Shown one piece after another: positions 8,409 to 17,058 of a stretch of DNA of 41,980 bases; positions within the stretch are counted from its first letter, which is position 1; each line of letters begins with the position of its first letter. The position numbers and the translations under genes were made by a program. The notes below the pieces were generated by a model. The model was not told the origin of the DNA and did no database searches. It saw nothing but the letters and a program-made list of their open reading frames with translations. Source of the stretch: a virus; IMG/VR virus record IMGVR_UViG_3300027969_000181, positions 1 to 41,980 of that record. The stretch is one strand, 5' to 3'.

Positions 8409-9932
8409 ATGGCGAATAAGGTTCTTCTTAAGAAGTCCTCAGTTGGGGCACGAGTTCCAACTACGAGTGACTTAGATTACGGTGAGTTAGCATTAAACTA
8501 CGCTGACGGAAAACTGTATTACAAAACTTCAAGCAACACCATTAAAAGTTTCACAGAAGATACTTCTGTTGTAACACTTACTGGCACCCAAACCCTTACC
8601 AACAAAACACTAACATCACCGACTATTAATAGCGGTGCATTATCTGGCACTTTCTCTGGTGCAATTACCCTTTCCGACACAACGGCATCATCTTCAACCA
8701 CTACTGGTGCACTGAGAATTGGTGGCGGTCTAGGTGTAGCTGGTGCAATCTATGCAGATCAGATTCGTCTAACGAATAATGGTGCTGGTACCAACGTATA
8801 CGTTGGCGATGATGTAGTTTTAGGTGATATAAACCAAGCAAACACTCTTGGAATTAGAGGTATACAAGATGCATCTCAAGGTTACATCGTATTCGGTAAT
8901 GCAAACAATACAGCCTATATTGGTCGTTCTGGAACAAATCCACTTCAAGTAACTGGTCAATTTAAAGTTGATTCTGGAACTGTTACTGGTGCATCTGCAG
9001 TTGCTATGCAAATTGCTGGTTATGCTAATAAAGGTGGTACTGGTTATCACGATTTCCTTAGCGTAACAAATGGTTATGGTTCTGCTACAAACGCAACTAA
9101 GTGGTTTCGTTTAAACAGCACTGGTGCACTAGAGATTATCAACAGTGCATATACTGCAAATATCTTTACATTAACAGATGCTGGTGTAGTTTCTTTTGGT
9201 GGCACGGCATTTCCTAACACTCAAGGGACTAATGGATATGTTTTAACAACCAATGGGGCTGGTACAGCAACATGGTCTAGTATTAGTGGTGCCAGTGGTG
9301 GTACAGTAACTTCTATAACTGCAGGTACTGGTTTAACTGGTGGTACAATTACTACCACTGGCACAATCGCCATTGATACTTCGGTTGTTACTACACTAAC
9401 TGGAACTCAAACTCTTACTAATAAGTCTTTAACTAGCCCAACAGTTACTGGTACTCTTACTGCTGGTGGTTCGACTGGCACTAATGGTTATTTCTTACAA
9501 TCTACAGGAACTGGGGTTCAGTGGGCACAGGCTAGCACTGCATATGCTGGTTTAGTAGAAATCTCTCAGACTGGTATTACAACATCAACAACTCTATATT
9601 CAGCTTCTGCAACAACATACAGAGGAGCTAAATATACAATACAGATTACTAACAGTACTGCATATGCGATGTATGAGTTCCTAGTTATGCATGATGGAAC
9701 TTCGGTTTTCTTCCCTTACATGTCAACTGCATATTCTGGTGACACTAATGGTAACTACCAAAACTTCTTTAGTGGTGACTATTTGGATAGCGTTGCTACT
9801 TCAAAGATTCAGGTAGGAAATACCTACCATGCTTTGAACTGGGAAGTAACTGGTGGTAATTTAGTATTTTCAGCTTCTTGTTCTTCTGGAACAATAAGCG
9901 TAAAAGGAACAGCACTTTTAATTAAGGCATAA
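8409..9932 (+). CDS. Second tail fibre protein
   Basis: I use the ATG at 8409 (507 residues) because AAGG at 8398-8401 is correctly spaced from it; an in-frame TTG lies at 8403. The N-terminus 'kvLLKKSSvgarvPttsDLdyGELALNYaDGKLYYK' is the same kind of attachment module as in the preceding fibre. Two 'TGTQTLTNKtLTSPT' repeats follow (about 8580-8633 and 9400-9450). The C-terminal about 130 residues change character ('yrgaKYTIQIt', 'MYEFLVMHDGTsVFF') and look like a globular tip domain. It lies immediately before the neck gene gp13, where T4 carries fibritin (wac), but has no fibritin coiled coil. A fibre role is secure; attachment site is not. Confidence 0.8.
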   Translation: MANKVLLKKSSVGARVPTTSDLDYGELALNYADGKLYYKTSSNTIKSFTEDTSVVTLTGTQTLTNKTLTSPTINSGALSGTFSGAITLSDTTASSSTTTGALRIGGGLGVAGAIYADQIRLTNNGAGTNVYVGDDVVLGDINQANTLGIRGIQDASQGYIVFGNANNTAYIGRSGTNPLQVTGQFKVDSGTVTGASAVAMQIAGYANKGGTGYHDFLSVTNGYGSATNATKWFRLNSTGALEIINSAYTANIFTLTDAGVVSFGGTAFPNTQGTNGYVLTTNGAGTATWSSISGASGGTVTSITAGTGLTGGTITTTGTIAIDTSVVTTLTGTQTLTNKSLTSPTVTGTLTAGGSTGTNGYFLQSTGTGVQWAQASTAYAGLVEISQTGITTSTTLYSASATTYRGAKYTIQITNSTAYAMYEFLVMHDGTSVFFPYMSTAYSGDTNGNYQNFFSGDYLDSVATSKIQVGNTYHALNWEVTGGNLVFSASCSSGTISVKGTALLIKA

Positions 9933-9935
9933 TAT

Positions 9936-10892
9936 ATGGCAGTCGGAACTAGAGAACAATTAAAACAATATTCGTTAAGAGCATTGGGTGCACCAGTACT
10001 CGAGATTAACGTAGATGAAGACCAACTAGAAGATCGTCTTGACGAAGCGTTGGAATACTTTAAACTATACCACTACGATGGTATTGAAAAACTTTACATG
10101 AAGCAAAAGATTCGTGCTTCAGAAATTGTTATTTCACAATCTATTGCACAAACATTCCAATTAGAAGATATCGTTACAGGACAAACTTCTGGTGCAACTG
10201 CTAAAGTTTCTTTAGAGTTAGGACGCCCATCTACGGGAACACTACTTTTAGTTCGCAATATTACTGGAACATTTCAGGCTGGAGAAACTATTCTGGCTGG
10301 AGCAGGACAATCAGCTACTTTAGTTTCAGCAACTAAACGTGAGTATGATAACAAGTACATTGAGATCGATGACTGGGTATATGGCATTACTCGTGTAATT
10401 CCTTTTGCTCAAGCATCATCCTCAAAGAATTTATTTGACTTGCAGTATCAATTGCGTTTGAATGACTTGTATGATCTGTCTTCAACTTCAATCGTTTACT
10501 TTAAAACTGTGATGTCACATCTAGCCATGCTAGATCTAGAATTAAATGGTTACCCACTATATCGTTTCAATCGTTTACAAGGTCGTTTGTATCTTGACAT
10601 TAACTGGGAAACAGATATTCCACTCGGTGACCATATCGTAGTTGAGGCATATCGTGCATTGAATCCCGCAGACTTTGCTAAAGTTTGGAATGAATCATGG
10701 TTGAAACACTATGTAACTGCTTTATTTAAAAAGCAGTGGGCAACTAACTTAAAGAAATTCTCTGGCATTCAACTTCCTGGTGGTGTAACATTAGATGGTG
10801 ATAAACTATACGATGAAGCAACATCAGAAATTAAAGATCTAGAAGACGAACTACAAAATAAATCAGCACCTCTTGAATTCTTTCTTGGATAA
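9936..10892 (+). CDS. 13: Neck / head completion protein gp13
   Basis: The 318-residue protein begins 'REQLKqYsLRaLGAPVLEINVDEDQLEDRLDEALEyfk', the conserved N-terminus of T4-like gp13. It closes the portal vertex after DNA packaging and, with gp14, forms the site where the tail joins. T4 gp13 is 309 residues. Residues about 65-130 contain a Gly/Thr-rich 'GqTSGATAkV ... GtFqaGEtIlaGaGqsAtlV' segment that looks like an inserted small beta repeat. It is followed after 3 bases by gp14, as in T4. Assignment is confident from sequence and order. Confidence 0.9.
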   Translation: MAVGTREQLKQYSLRALGAPVLEINVDEDQLEDRLDEALEYFKLYHYDGIEKLYMKQKIRASEIVISQSIAQTFQLEDIVTGQTSGATAKVSLELGRPSTGTLLLVRNITGTFQAGETILAGAGQSATLVSATKREYDNKYIEIDDWVYGITRVIPFAQASSSKNLFDLQYQLRLNDLYDLSSTSIVYFKTVMSHLAMLDLELNGYPLYRFNRLQGRLYLDINWETDIPLGDHIVVEAYRALNPADFAKVWNESWLKHYVTALFKKQWATNLKKFSGIQLPGGVTLDGDKLYDEATSEIKDLEDELQNKSAPLEFFLG

Positions 10893-10895
10893 TTA

Positions 10896-11825
10896 ATGCC
10901 AACCAATGTTTATTTTACTCAGGGAACTAAGAACGAACAGTTCCTAGTTGAAGACCTGATCATTGAATCGTTAAAGATTTATGGTCAGGAGATGATGTAT
11001 ATTCCAAGAACATTGGTTTCAAAAGATGAAATTCTTGGTGAAGATCGTCTATCAAAATTTACTTCATCATTCCCAATTGAAATGTATTTTGAAAACGTGG
11101 ATTCCTTTGCTGGTCAGGGTGCGTTTATTCAGAAGTTTGGTTTAATGATGGAGCAGTCTGCCACGTTGGTAGTTGCTCGTAGACGCTGGGAACAATTAGT
11201 TGGTCGTTATGGAGTTACTCAAATTCCTACTCGTCCGAATGAAGGTGATCTACTTTATTTCCCCTTGACTAAAGGTTTGTTTGAAATCAAATTCGTACAA
11301 CACCAAGATCCATTTTATCAGCTTGGTAAACTTTATGTTTACAAATTACAAGTTGAACTCTTCCAATACTCTTCCGAACAAATTGATACTGGTGTTCCTT
11401 CTGTTGATGCATTTGAAACTCTTAAAACTTTCAACACTAATACAACAAGAACACCTTATGGCGAAGTTAAGAGTATAACAGTGACTAATCAAGGTGCGGG
11501 ATATACTTCTGTTCCAACAGTATCATTTACTGGTGGTAGTGGTGCTGGTGCAGCTGCAACTGCTGTGCGTGGAACTGGAGCCAATATAGGTAAAATTATT
11601 CGTGTTGATATCACAGATCCAGGAGTTGGATATAAAACTGCACCAACTGTTGTATTTACTGGTGGGGGATTTAGCTCTACTGCAATAGCAACTTCATCAA
11701 TTGAAGCCAACATAGATAAACCAGAATCATTCGGTGATAACAACAAATTTAAAACAGAAGCACAGGATGTATTGTTTAGCGTAACAAACCCATTCGGTGA
11801 AGTAGATAAAGAGAATAATCCATAA
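10896..11825 (+). CDS. 14: Neck protein gp14
   Basis: The 309-residue protein contains the gp14-type core 'EQfLVEDLIIESLKIYGqeMmYIPRtLv.kDeILGEDrlSkFt' and 'LyfPltkglFEIkFVqhqdPFYQLGKLYvYkLqvELFqYSsE'. It forms the neck with gp13 on the packaged head. T4 gp14 is 256 residues. The extra length is mostly a Gly-rich insertion (about 11465-11700) with two 'GaGYtsvPTVsFtGG' repeats, also found in gp18 of this phage. Its stop overlaps the gp15 start (TAATG), indicating coupled translation. Confidence 0.9.
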   Translation: MPTNVYFTQGTKNEQFLVEDLIIESLKIYGQEMMYIPRTLVSKDEILGEDRLSKFTSSFPIEMYFENVDSFAGQGAFIQKFGLMMEQSATLVVARRRWEQLVGRYGVTQIPTRPNEGDLLYFPLTKGLFEIKFVQHQDPFYQLGKLYVYKLQVELFQYSSEQIDTGVPSVDAFETLKTFNTNTTRTPYGEVKSITVTNQGAGYTSVPTVSFTGGSGAGAAATAVRGTGANIGKIIRVDITDPGVGYKTAPTVVFTGGGFSSTAIATSSIEANIDKPESFGDNNKFKTEAQDVLFSVTNPFGEVDKENNP

Positions 11826-12568
11826 TGTTAAACAATCAGGTTTTCTATCATGGTCTTATCAGAAAGTGTATCGTTGGTTTCGGAACACTCTTCAGCGATA
11901 TTTACATTGATCGCAAACAGGGCGATTCTGTGACAGGAACAACTATACAACGACTGCAGATTCCCCTTGCATATGCACCAAAAGAAAAATGGATTGTTCG
12001 TTTAGATCAAGATCCAAATTTAGAAAACCACACCTATGTAACTTTACCACGTATGTCCTTTGAGATTACTGGTTACACGTATGATGCTGTTAGAAAAACA
12101 AATCGTATGCAAAAGATTACTTGTGGTGATGGAACAAATGCATTAACTTACATGTATGCTCCAGTGCCATATAATATTGACATCTCTCTTTATATTCTTA
12201 CAAAGACTCAAGAAGATGCAATGCAAATTATTGAACAAATTCTTCCTACGTTTACACCAGAATACACGTTATCAATCAACGCAGTACCAGATATGAACGT
12301 AAGACAAGATGTTCCCGTAATCCTAAATAGTATTGCGGTTCAAGATGATTACGATGGTGATTTTCAAACTCGTAGATTTGTGACACATACGCTTACCTTT
12401 ACGTTGAAGACTAACCTTTATGGTTCTGTTCAGGGTCAAGGTATTATTCAAGAAGTTAATACTAATATTGGTATTAATGATATTGACGTTCCAACTAGAA
12501 TTTATGATGTAAATGGTAATGTTACTACTGGTGCAGTAGTCAACGAAAGTTGGATTGACGGATTATAA
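11825..12568 (+). CDS. 15: Tail completion / sheath stabiliser gp15
   Basis: The 247-residue protein matches gp15: 'FYHGliRKcIVgFGTLFSDIYIdRk', 'qriqIPLAYaPKEKWivRLdqDPnlen' and 'tLPRMSFEItGytYDavRKtnRmqki'. In T4, a gp15 hexamer caps the tail tube and sheath and docks to the neck proteins. The start codon overlaps the gp14 stop. In T4 the next gene is gp16 (small terminase), but here gp17 follows after 3 bases. Confidence 0.92.
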   Translation: MLNNQVFYHGLIRKCIVGFGTLFSDIYIDRKQGDSVTGTTIQRLQIPLAYAPKEKWIVRLDQDPNLENHTYVTLPRMSFEITGYTYDAVRKTNRMQKITCGDGTNALTYMYAPVPYNIDISLYILTKTQEDAMQIIEQILPTFTPEYTLSINAVPDMNVRQDVPVILNSIAVQDDYDGDFQTRRFVTHTLTFTLKTNLYGSVQGQGIIQEVNTNIGINDIDVPTRIYDVNGNVTTGAVVNESWIDGL

Positions 12569-12571
12569 AAT

Positions 12572-14152
12572 ATGGCACAAATATATAATGCTAATGTGAA
12601 CTTGAAAGCAGCTGGGGTAAAGGTTCAATTTACTCCAGAACAGGTTCAAGAGTGGTTGAAGTGTGCCGCAGATCCAATTTATTTTATTGAATCATATTGT
12701 ATGATCGTGTCACTTGATCATGGTTTGATTCCCTTCAAACTTTATGAGTGTCAGGTAGAGAAGGTTAAAATTATTCATGAGAATAGAAAAGTTATTCTCA
12801 TGGAAGGTCGTCAGCAGGGCAAGACGACTACGTCAGCTGCTTATATTCTTTGGTATACCATTTTCCAAGAATCTAAAACAGTGGCTATCCTTGCAAACAA
12901 AGCAACTGCTGCACGAGAGGTTCTTCATCGTTATCAATTAATGTATGAGAATTTACCTCACTGGTTACAGCAGGGAGTTATTACTTGGAACAAAGGTGAC
13001 ATTGAATTAGAAAACAAGTCACTGGTATTTACGGCAGCAACAACTGCTTCTGGTATTCGTGGTAAGTCTGTTAATATGCTTTACGTTGATGAGACTGCCA
13101 TTATTCCAAACACTGTTGCAGAAGATTTCTTTACGTCAGTTTACCCAACTATTTCTGCTGGTGAAACTACAAAGATTCTTTTATCTTCAACACCATTGGG
13201 TTACAATCACTTCTGGAAATTCTGGAATGATGCTGAAAATAAAAGAAACGATTTCGTTCCGTTGTTTATTCCTTATTGGAGAATTCCTGGACGTGATGCA
13301 GCATGGGCTGAAACCCAGAAGCGTCAACTTGGTGAGCTGAAATATAACCAAGAGGTATTGTGTAAGTTCTTAGGTTCTAGTCTTACACTTATTAACGCTG
13401 ATACTATTGCTAGAATGTCTTTGGCTCAGACAGTTTATAGCAAAGATGGATTAGATGTATACGAAAAGCCACAAAGAGGTCATACGTATGTTATCGTGGC
13501 AGATACGGCAAAGGGAGTTGGAGGAGACTACTCTGCCTTTACAATTATAGATATAACTGAAGTACCATATAAATTAATCGGTAAATATAGAAACAATACA
13601 ATTAGCCCACTCCTTTATCCTAACGTGATTTTTGAGACAGGCAAAAGATATAATGAAGCATACGTTTTAGTTGAGATCAATTCTAGCGAACAGGTTCCTC
13701 ATATTCTTTACCAAGAGTTGGAATATGAAAACATACTTTTCGTAAATAGAACTACGGGATCTCAAGTAGTATCTGGGGGGTTTGGCGGAGGTAAAACTCA
13801 GTTAGGTGTTAATACTGATAAGAAGGTAAAACGCATCGGCTGTCATAACTTTAAGTCCCTAGTAGAAGAAAATAAATTGATTATTGAAGACGCAGATACA
13901 ATTTCGGAAATATCAACCTTCATCGAAACTAAGGGAACTTATCAGGCGGATGATGGTTATCATGATGATTTAGTGATGAGTTTGGTTCTGTTTAGTTGGC
14001 TCACTACCAACCCTTATTTTAAAGACCTAAATAATATTAATCTGAGAGAAATAATGTATAAGAAACAGATGCAAGCGATCGAAGATGAACTAACGCCATT
14101 TGGGGTTTATGACGATGGGAATAATGAAGAGAAAGCACCCCTAAATTTTTAA
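12572..14152 (+). CDS. 17: Terminase large subunit gp17
   Basis: The 526-residue packaging motor has an N-terminal ATPase and a C-terminal nuclease. Walker A is 'GRQQGKTT' (residues 79-86) and Walker B 'NMLYVDE' (168-174, catalytic E174). The RNase H-like nuclease shows 'VADTAKG' (D311), 'LVEINSS' (E369) and 'DGYHDDLVMS' (D465/D466). It docks on the portal gp20, drives DNA into the prohead and cuts the concatemer. T4 gp17 is 610 residues, so this is a shorter form. It starts 3 bases after gp15 with no gp16 between. Confidence 0.96.
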   Translation: MAQIYNANVNLKAAGVKVQFTPEQVQEWLKCAADPIYFIESYCMIVSLDHGLIPFKLYECQVEKVKIIHENRKVILMEGRQQGKTTTSAAYILWYTIFQESKTVAILANKATAAREVLHRYQLMYENLPHWLQQGVITWNKGDIELENKSLVFTAATTASGIRGKSVNMLYVDETAIIPNTVAEDFFTSVYPTISAGETTKILLSSTPLGYNHFWKFWNDAENKRNDFVPLFIPYWRIPGRDAAWAETQKRQLGELKYNQEVLCKFLGSSLTLINADTIARMSLAQTVYSKDGLDVYEKPQRGHTYVIVADTAKGVGGDYSAFTIIDITEVPYKLIGKYRNNTISPLLYPNVIFETGKRYNEAYVLVEINSSEQVPHILYQELEYENILFVNRTTGSQVVSGGFGGGKTQLGVNTDKKVKRIGCHNFKSLVEENKLIIEDADTISEISTFIETKGTYQADDGYHDDLVMSLVLFSWLTTNPYFKDLNNINLREIMYKKQMQAIEDELTPFGVYDDGNNEEKAPLNF

Positions 14153-14170
14153 ATTAGAAATGTGGGATTT

Positions 14171-14178
14171 CATAAATA
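14171..14178 (+). promoter_or_regulatory. Late-promoter box CATAAATA
   Basis: Perfect NATAAATA in the 93-base gap before the sheath gene. Predicted start near 14184, leader about 62 nt, with AAGGAG just before the ATG at 14246. Confidence 0.7.
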
Positions 14179-14245
14179 AATTAGTGATGACCATGCCCAT
14201 GCTTGTCAAAACAAATAACATGTTAATGTAATAAGGAGAATTACA

Positions 14246-16411
14246 ATGCCTTTTCAACTAAGTCCTGGCGTTGCAGTCGTAGAAAAAGACTTTACCTCTA
14301 TCGTTCCAGCCGTAGCTACCTCAACTGGTGGTTTTGCTGGTGCTTTTCAGTGGGGTCCAGTTCTTGAACCAGTAACTATCAACTCTGAGAATGTTTTAGT
14401 TCAGCGTTTTGGTAAGCCAACTGACGACAATGCAACTTCGTTTTTCACAGCTGCAAACTTTCTATCATACTCTAATAACCTTCTGGTTATTCGTGCTGAT
14501 ACCGCAAATCATCGCAATGCTGTAGCAACTAAATCTGGTACCATTACTGGTGTAACAATCGCTGGTACCAATAGTGGTTATTCATCAACTGCTGCTGCAC
14601 CTACTATTACTGTTGGTGCTCCAAATCAAACTGGTGGTGTTCAGGCAGTTTTAACTGCTGTTCTATCTGGTGGTGCAATTAGTGCTGTGGCAGTTTCTGC
14701 TGGTGGTACTGGTTATTCTGGTACTCCAACTGTAACTATCACTGCTCCATCTGGTGGTACTGGTGCTACATTTACAGTACAGACTTCTTCTGGTGTAATT
14801 ACTGGTGTTACAGTTGTTTCTGGTGGTTCTGGTTACAAAGGTACTGTTACTGCTTCCTTTACTGGTGGTGGTGGTTCTGGTGGTTCTGCTGGTGCAGTTA
14901 CTGTTGCTTCATCAAGTATCTCTAGCGTAACTATAACAAATCCAGGTACTGGATATACTTCTGCACCAACTGCTACCCTAAGTGGTACTGCTACTCTTAC
15001 CACTGCAGTTACTACTGGTGGTATTAAAATCAATAACACTGATACATACCTAACTACTTACGTAAATGGTGCTGGTGTTGTTGGTACTTGGGCTGCAAAA
15101 TATCCAGGTGAATTAGGCAACAGTTTGACTGTTTCTTATTCTGACTCATCTGGTTATGCAGCTTGGGCTTACAAAGCTGAATTTGAAGGTGCTCCAGGTA
15201 CTTCTGATTTCGTTGATACTGCTGGAGGTTCAGATGATGAACTTCATATTATCGTTATTGATACTCTAGGTCAATGGACTGGTGTTGCTGGTTCTATCTT
15301 AGAAAAATTCGCTTACGTTTCTAAGGCATCTGATGCCAAGAAAGGTGACGGTACAAATAATTACTATCGTGATGTAATTAACTCACGTTCTAAGTATATC
15401 TGGTGGATGGATCATACTACCACTGGCACTAACTGGGGTACTGTTGCTTTAAATAAAACTTTCGCTTCAATGACTACTGCTGTTACAGAAACTCTTTCTG
15501 GTGGTGTTGATGATCTAACTGCAACTGATGGCCAACTACAAACTGCTTGGGCTATCTTTGCTGACGACAGTCAGTATGACGTTTCTCTATTACCACTAGG
15601 TAAGGCATCGGCAGCTGTTGCTAATAGCGTAATCGCTATTGCTGAGGCACGTCTTGATTGTGTTGTGTTCGCTTCTCCAGAAAATACTACTACTGGTGAT
15701 TATATCATTGGTTCTGGTTCTGATGCTACTGATCAAATTATCGATTATCGTGATGCATTACCAAGTTCTTCATACGCTGTGCTGGATTCTGGTTACAAAT
15801 ACCAATACGATCGCTACAACGACAAATATCGTTGGGTTCCATTGAATGGTGACGTAGCTGGTCTATGTGCTCGTACTGATAATCAACAAGACCCATGGTT
15901 CTCTCCAGGTGGTTTAAATCGTGGTCAGGTTAAGAACGTAGTCAAATTGGCACACAATCCAACTAAGACAGATCGTGATAACCTTTACAAAGTTGGTGTA
16001 AATCCAGTTGTGACTTTCCCAGGACAAGGTACTGTGTTGTTCGGTGATAAGACTCTATTGGCTAAACCATCTGCTTTTGATCGTATTAACGTACGTCGCT
16101 TGTTTATCATCCTTGAGAAATCTATCGCTACAGCTGCTAAATTCCAGTTGTTCGAATTCAACGATGGATTTACTCGTGCACAATTCCGCAACTTGGTTGA
16201 GCCATTCTTGCGTGACGTACAAGGTCGTCGTGGTATTACTGACTTCGTTGTTAAGTGTGATGCTACAAACAACACTGGTGAAGTTATCGATGCAAACCAA
16301 TTCGTTGCGGACATCTTTATCAAACCAAATCGTTCTATTAACTTTATTACTCTCAATTTCGTTGCTGCTCGCTCTTCTGTAGCGTTTAGTGAAATTGGTG
16401 GTGGTCAATAA
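14246..16411 (+). CDS. 18: Tail sheath protein gp18
   Basis: The 721-residue contractile sheath subunit has the conserved N-terminus 'LSPGVaVvEKDfTsIvPaVaTSTGGFAGaFqWGPV'. The C-terminal 'NvRRLFIiLEKSIatAAKfqLFEfND.fTRaqFRnlVePFLRdVQGRRGItDFvV' is diagnostic of gp18. T4 gp18 is 659 residues. Between residues about 95 and 260 (about 14530-15020) lies a Gly/Thr/Ser-rich insertion with four 'GtGYsgtPTVTIt'-type repeats, probably a surface-exposed beta domain. AAGGAG supports the start, with a late box upstream. gp19 follows in canonical order. Confidence 0.95.
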   Translation: MPFQLSPGVAVVEKDFTSIVPAVATSTGGFAGAFQWGPVLEPVTINSENVLVQRFGKPTDDNATSFFTAANFLSYSNNLLVIRADTANHRNAVATKSGTITGVTIAGTNSGYSSTAAAPTITVGAPNQTGGVQAVLTAVLSGGAISAVAVSAGGTGYSGTPTVTITAPSGGTGATFTVQTSSGVITGVTVVSGGSGYKGTVTASFTGGGGSGGSAGAVTVASSSISSVTITNPGTGYTSAPTATLSGTATLTTAVTTGGIKINNTDTYLTTYVNGAGVVGTWAAKYPGELGNSLTVSYSDSSGYAAWAYKAEFEGAPGTSDFVDTAGGSDDELHIIVIDTLGQWTGVAGSILEKFAYVSKASDAKKGDGTNNYYRDVINSRSKYIWWMDHTTTGTNWGTVALNKTFASMTTAVTETLSGGVDDLTATDGQLQTAWAIFADDSQYDVSLLPLGKASAAVANSVIAIAEARLDCVVFASPENTTTGDYIIGSGSDATDQIIDYRDALPSSSYAVLDSGYKYQYDRYNDKYRWVPLNGDVAGLCARTDNQQDPWFSPGGLNRGQVKNVVKLAHNPTKTDRDNLYKVGVNPVVTFPGQGTVLFGDKTLLAKPSAFDRINVRRLFIILEKSIATAAKFQLFEFNDGFTRAQFRNLVEPFLRDVQGRRGITDFVVKCDATNNTGEVIDANQFVADIFIKPNRSINFITLNFVAARSSVAFSEIGGGQ

Positions 16412-16415
16412 TAGA

Positions 16416-16423
16416 GCTAAATA
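16416..16423 (+). promoter_or_regulatory. Variant late-promoter box GCTAAATA
   Basis: TAAATA core with C instead of A at the second position, between gp18 and gp19. The predicted start near 16429 leaves a 15-nt leader containing AAGGAG (16431-16436). Confidence 0.45.
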
Positions 16424-16443
16424 AAGGATAAAGGAGATAACAA

Positions 16444-17037
16444 ATGGCAAATATTGCTGACTTTAAAGCGGTTATGATTGGTGGCGGTGCACGCCCAAAT
16501 CAATTCCGTGTGCAACTTTCTTTCCCATCATATGTTACTGGTGGTATCGTAGCTGGACAGCAAGCACAATTCTTGTGTAAAGCTGCTCAGTTACCTGCTT
16601 CTACTTTAGAGAACATCGGTGTTCTCTATCGTGGTCGTCCAGTAAACTTTGCTGGTGAACGTACTTTCCAACCATGGACTATTACTTGCTACACTGACAC
16701 TTCGTTCAACATTCGCAATGCGTTTGAACAGTGGCAAGCTGGTATTCAGAACTACTCTGCAACTACTGGACGCACAAACCCACGTGACTACCAAGTTGAC
16801 ATGACTGTTCACCAGCTAGATCGTAATGGTGCAGACGTTAAAGTATATAAATTTACTGATGCTTTCCCAATTAACATTGGCGCAATCGGTCTTGACTTTG
16901 AACAACAAAACCAAATTGAAACTTTTGATGTTGAATTCCAATTCAATTACTTTACTAGCAATAGTACTGAGGGTAATAGTTTTGGCGTTAATGTTTCTGT
17001 TGATACTCCAATTGGAAATTTCCCAATTAACATCTAA
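16444..17037 (+). CDS. 19: Tail tube protein gp19
   Basis: The 197-residue protein contains the gp19-type signatures 'RPNQFRVqLsFPsYV', 'FLCKAAQLPASTLenIgVlYRGRpVnFAGERtFqPWTITcYtDtsFnIRNafEqWqagIq' and 'FeqqNqIEtFdVEFqfNYFtS'. Hexamers of this protein stack to form the inner tube through which DNA passes. T4 gp19 is 163 residues, so this is slightly longer. AAGGAG precedes the ATG. It lies between sheath and portal genes as in T4. Confidence 0.95.
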   Translation: MANIADFKAVMIGGGARPNQFRVQLSFPSYVTGGIVAGQQAQFLCKAAQLPASTLENIGVLYRGRPVNFAGERTFQPWTITCYTDTSFNIRNAFEQWQAGIQNYSATTGRTNPRDYQVDMTVHQLDRNGADVKVYKFTDAFPINIGAIGLDFEQQNQIETFDVEFQFNYFTSNSTEGNSFGVNVSVDTPIGNFPINI

Positions 17038-17058
17038 TTCGTTAGGTAAAATTTAATT

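Noticed and set aside
5364-9932. Regular repeats suggesting a CRISPR array
   Set aside because: The repeats are in-frame protein repeats of variable spacing within fibre genes; no palindromic repeat with uniform spacers.
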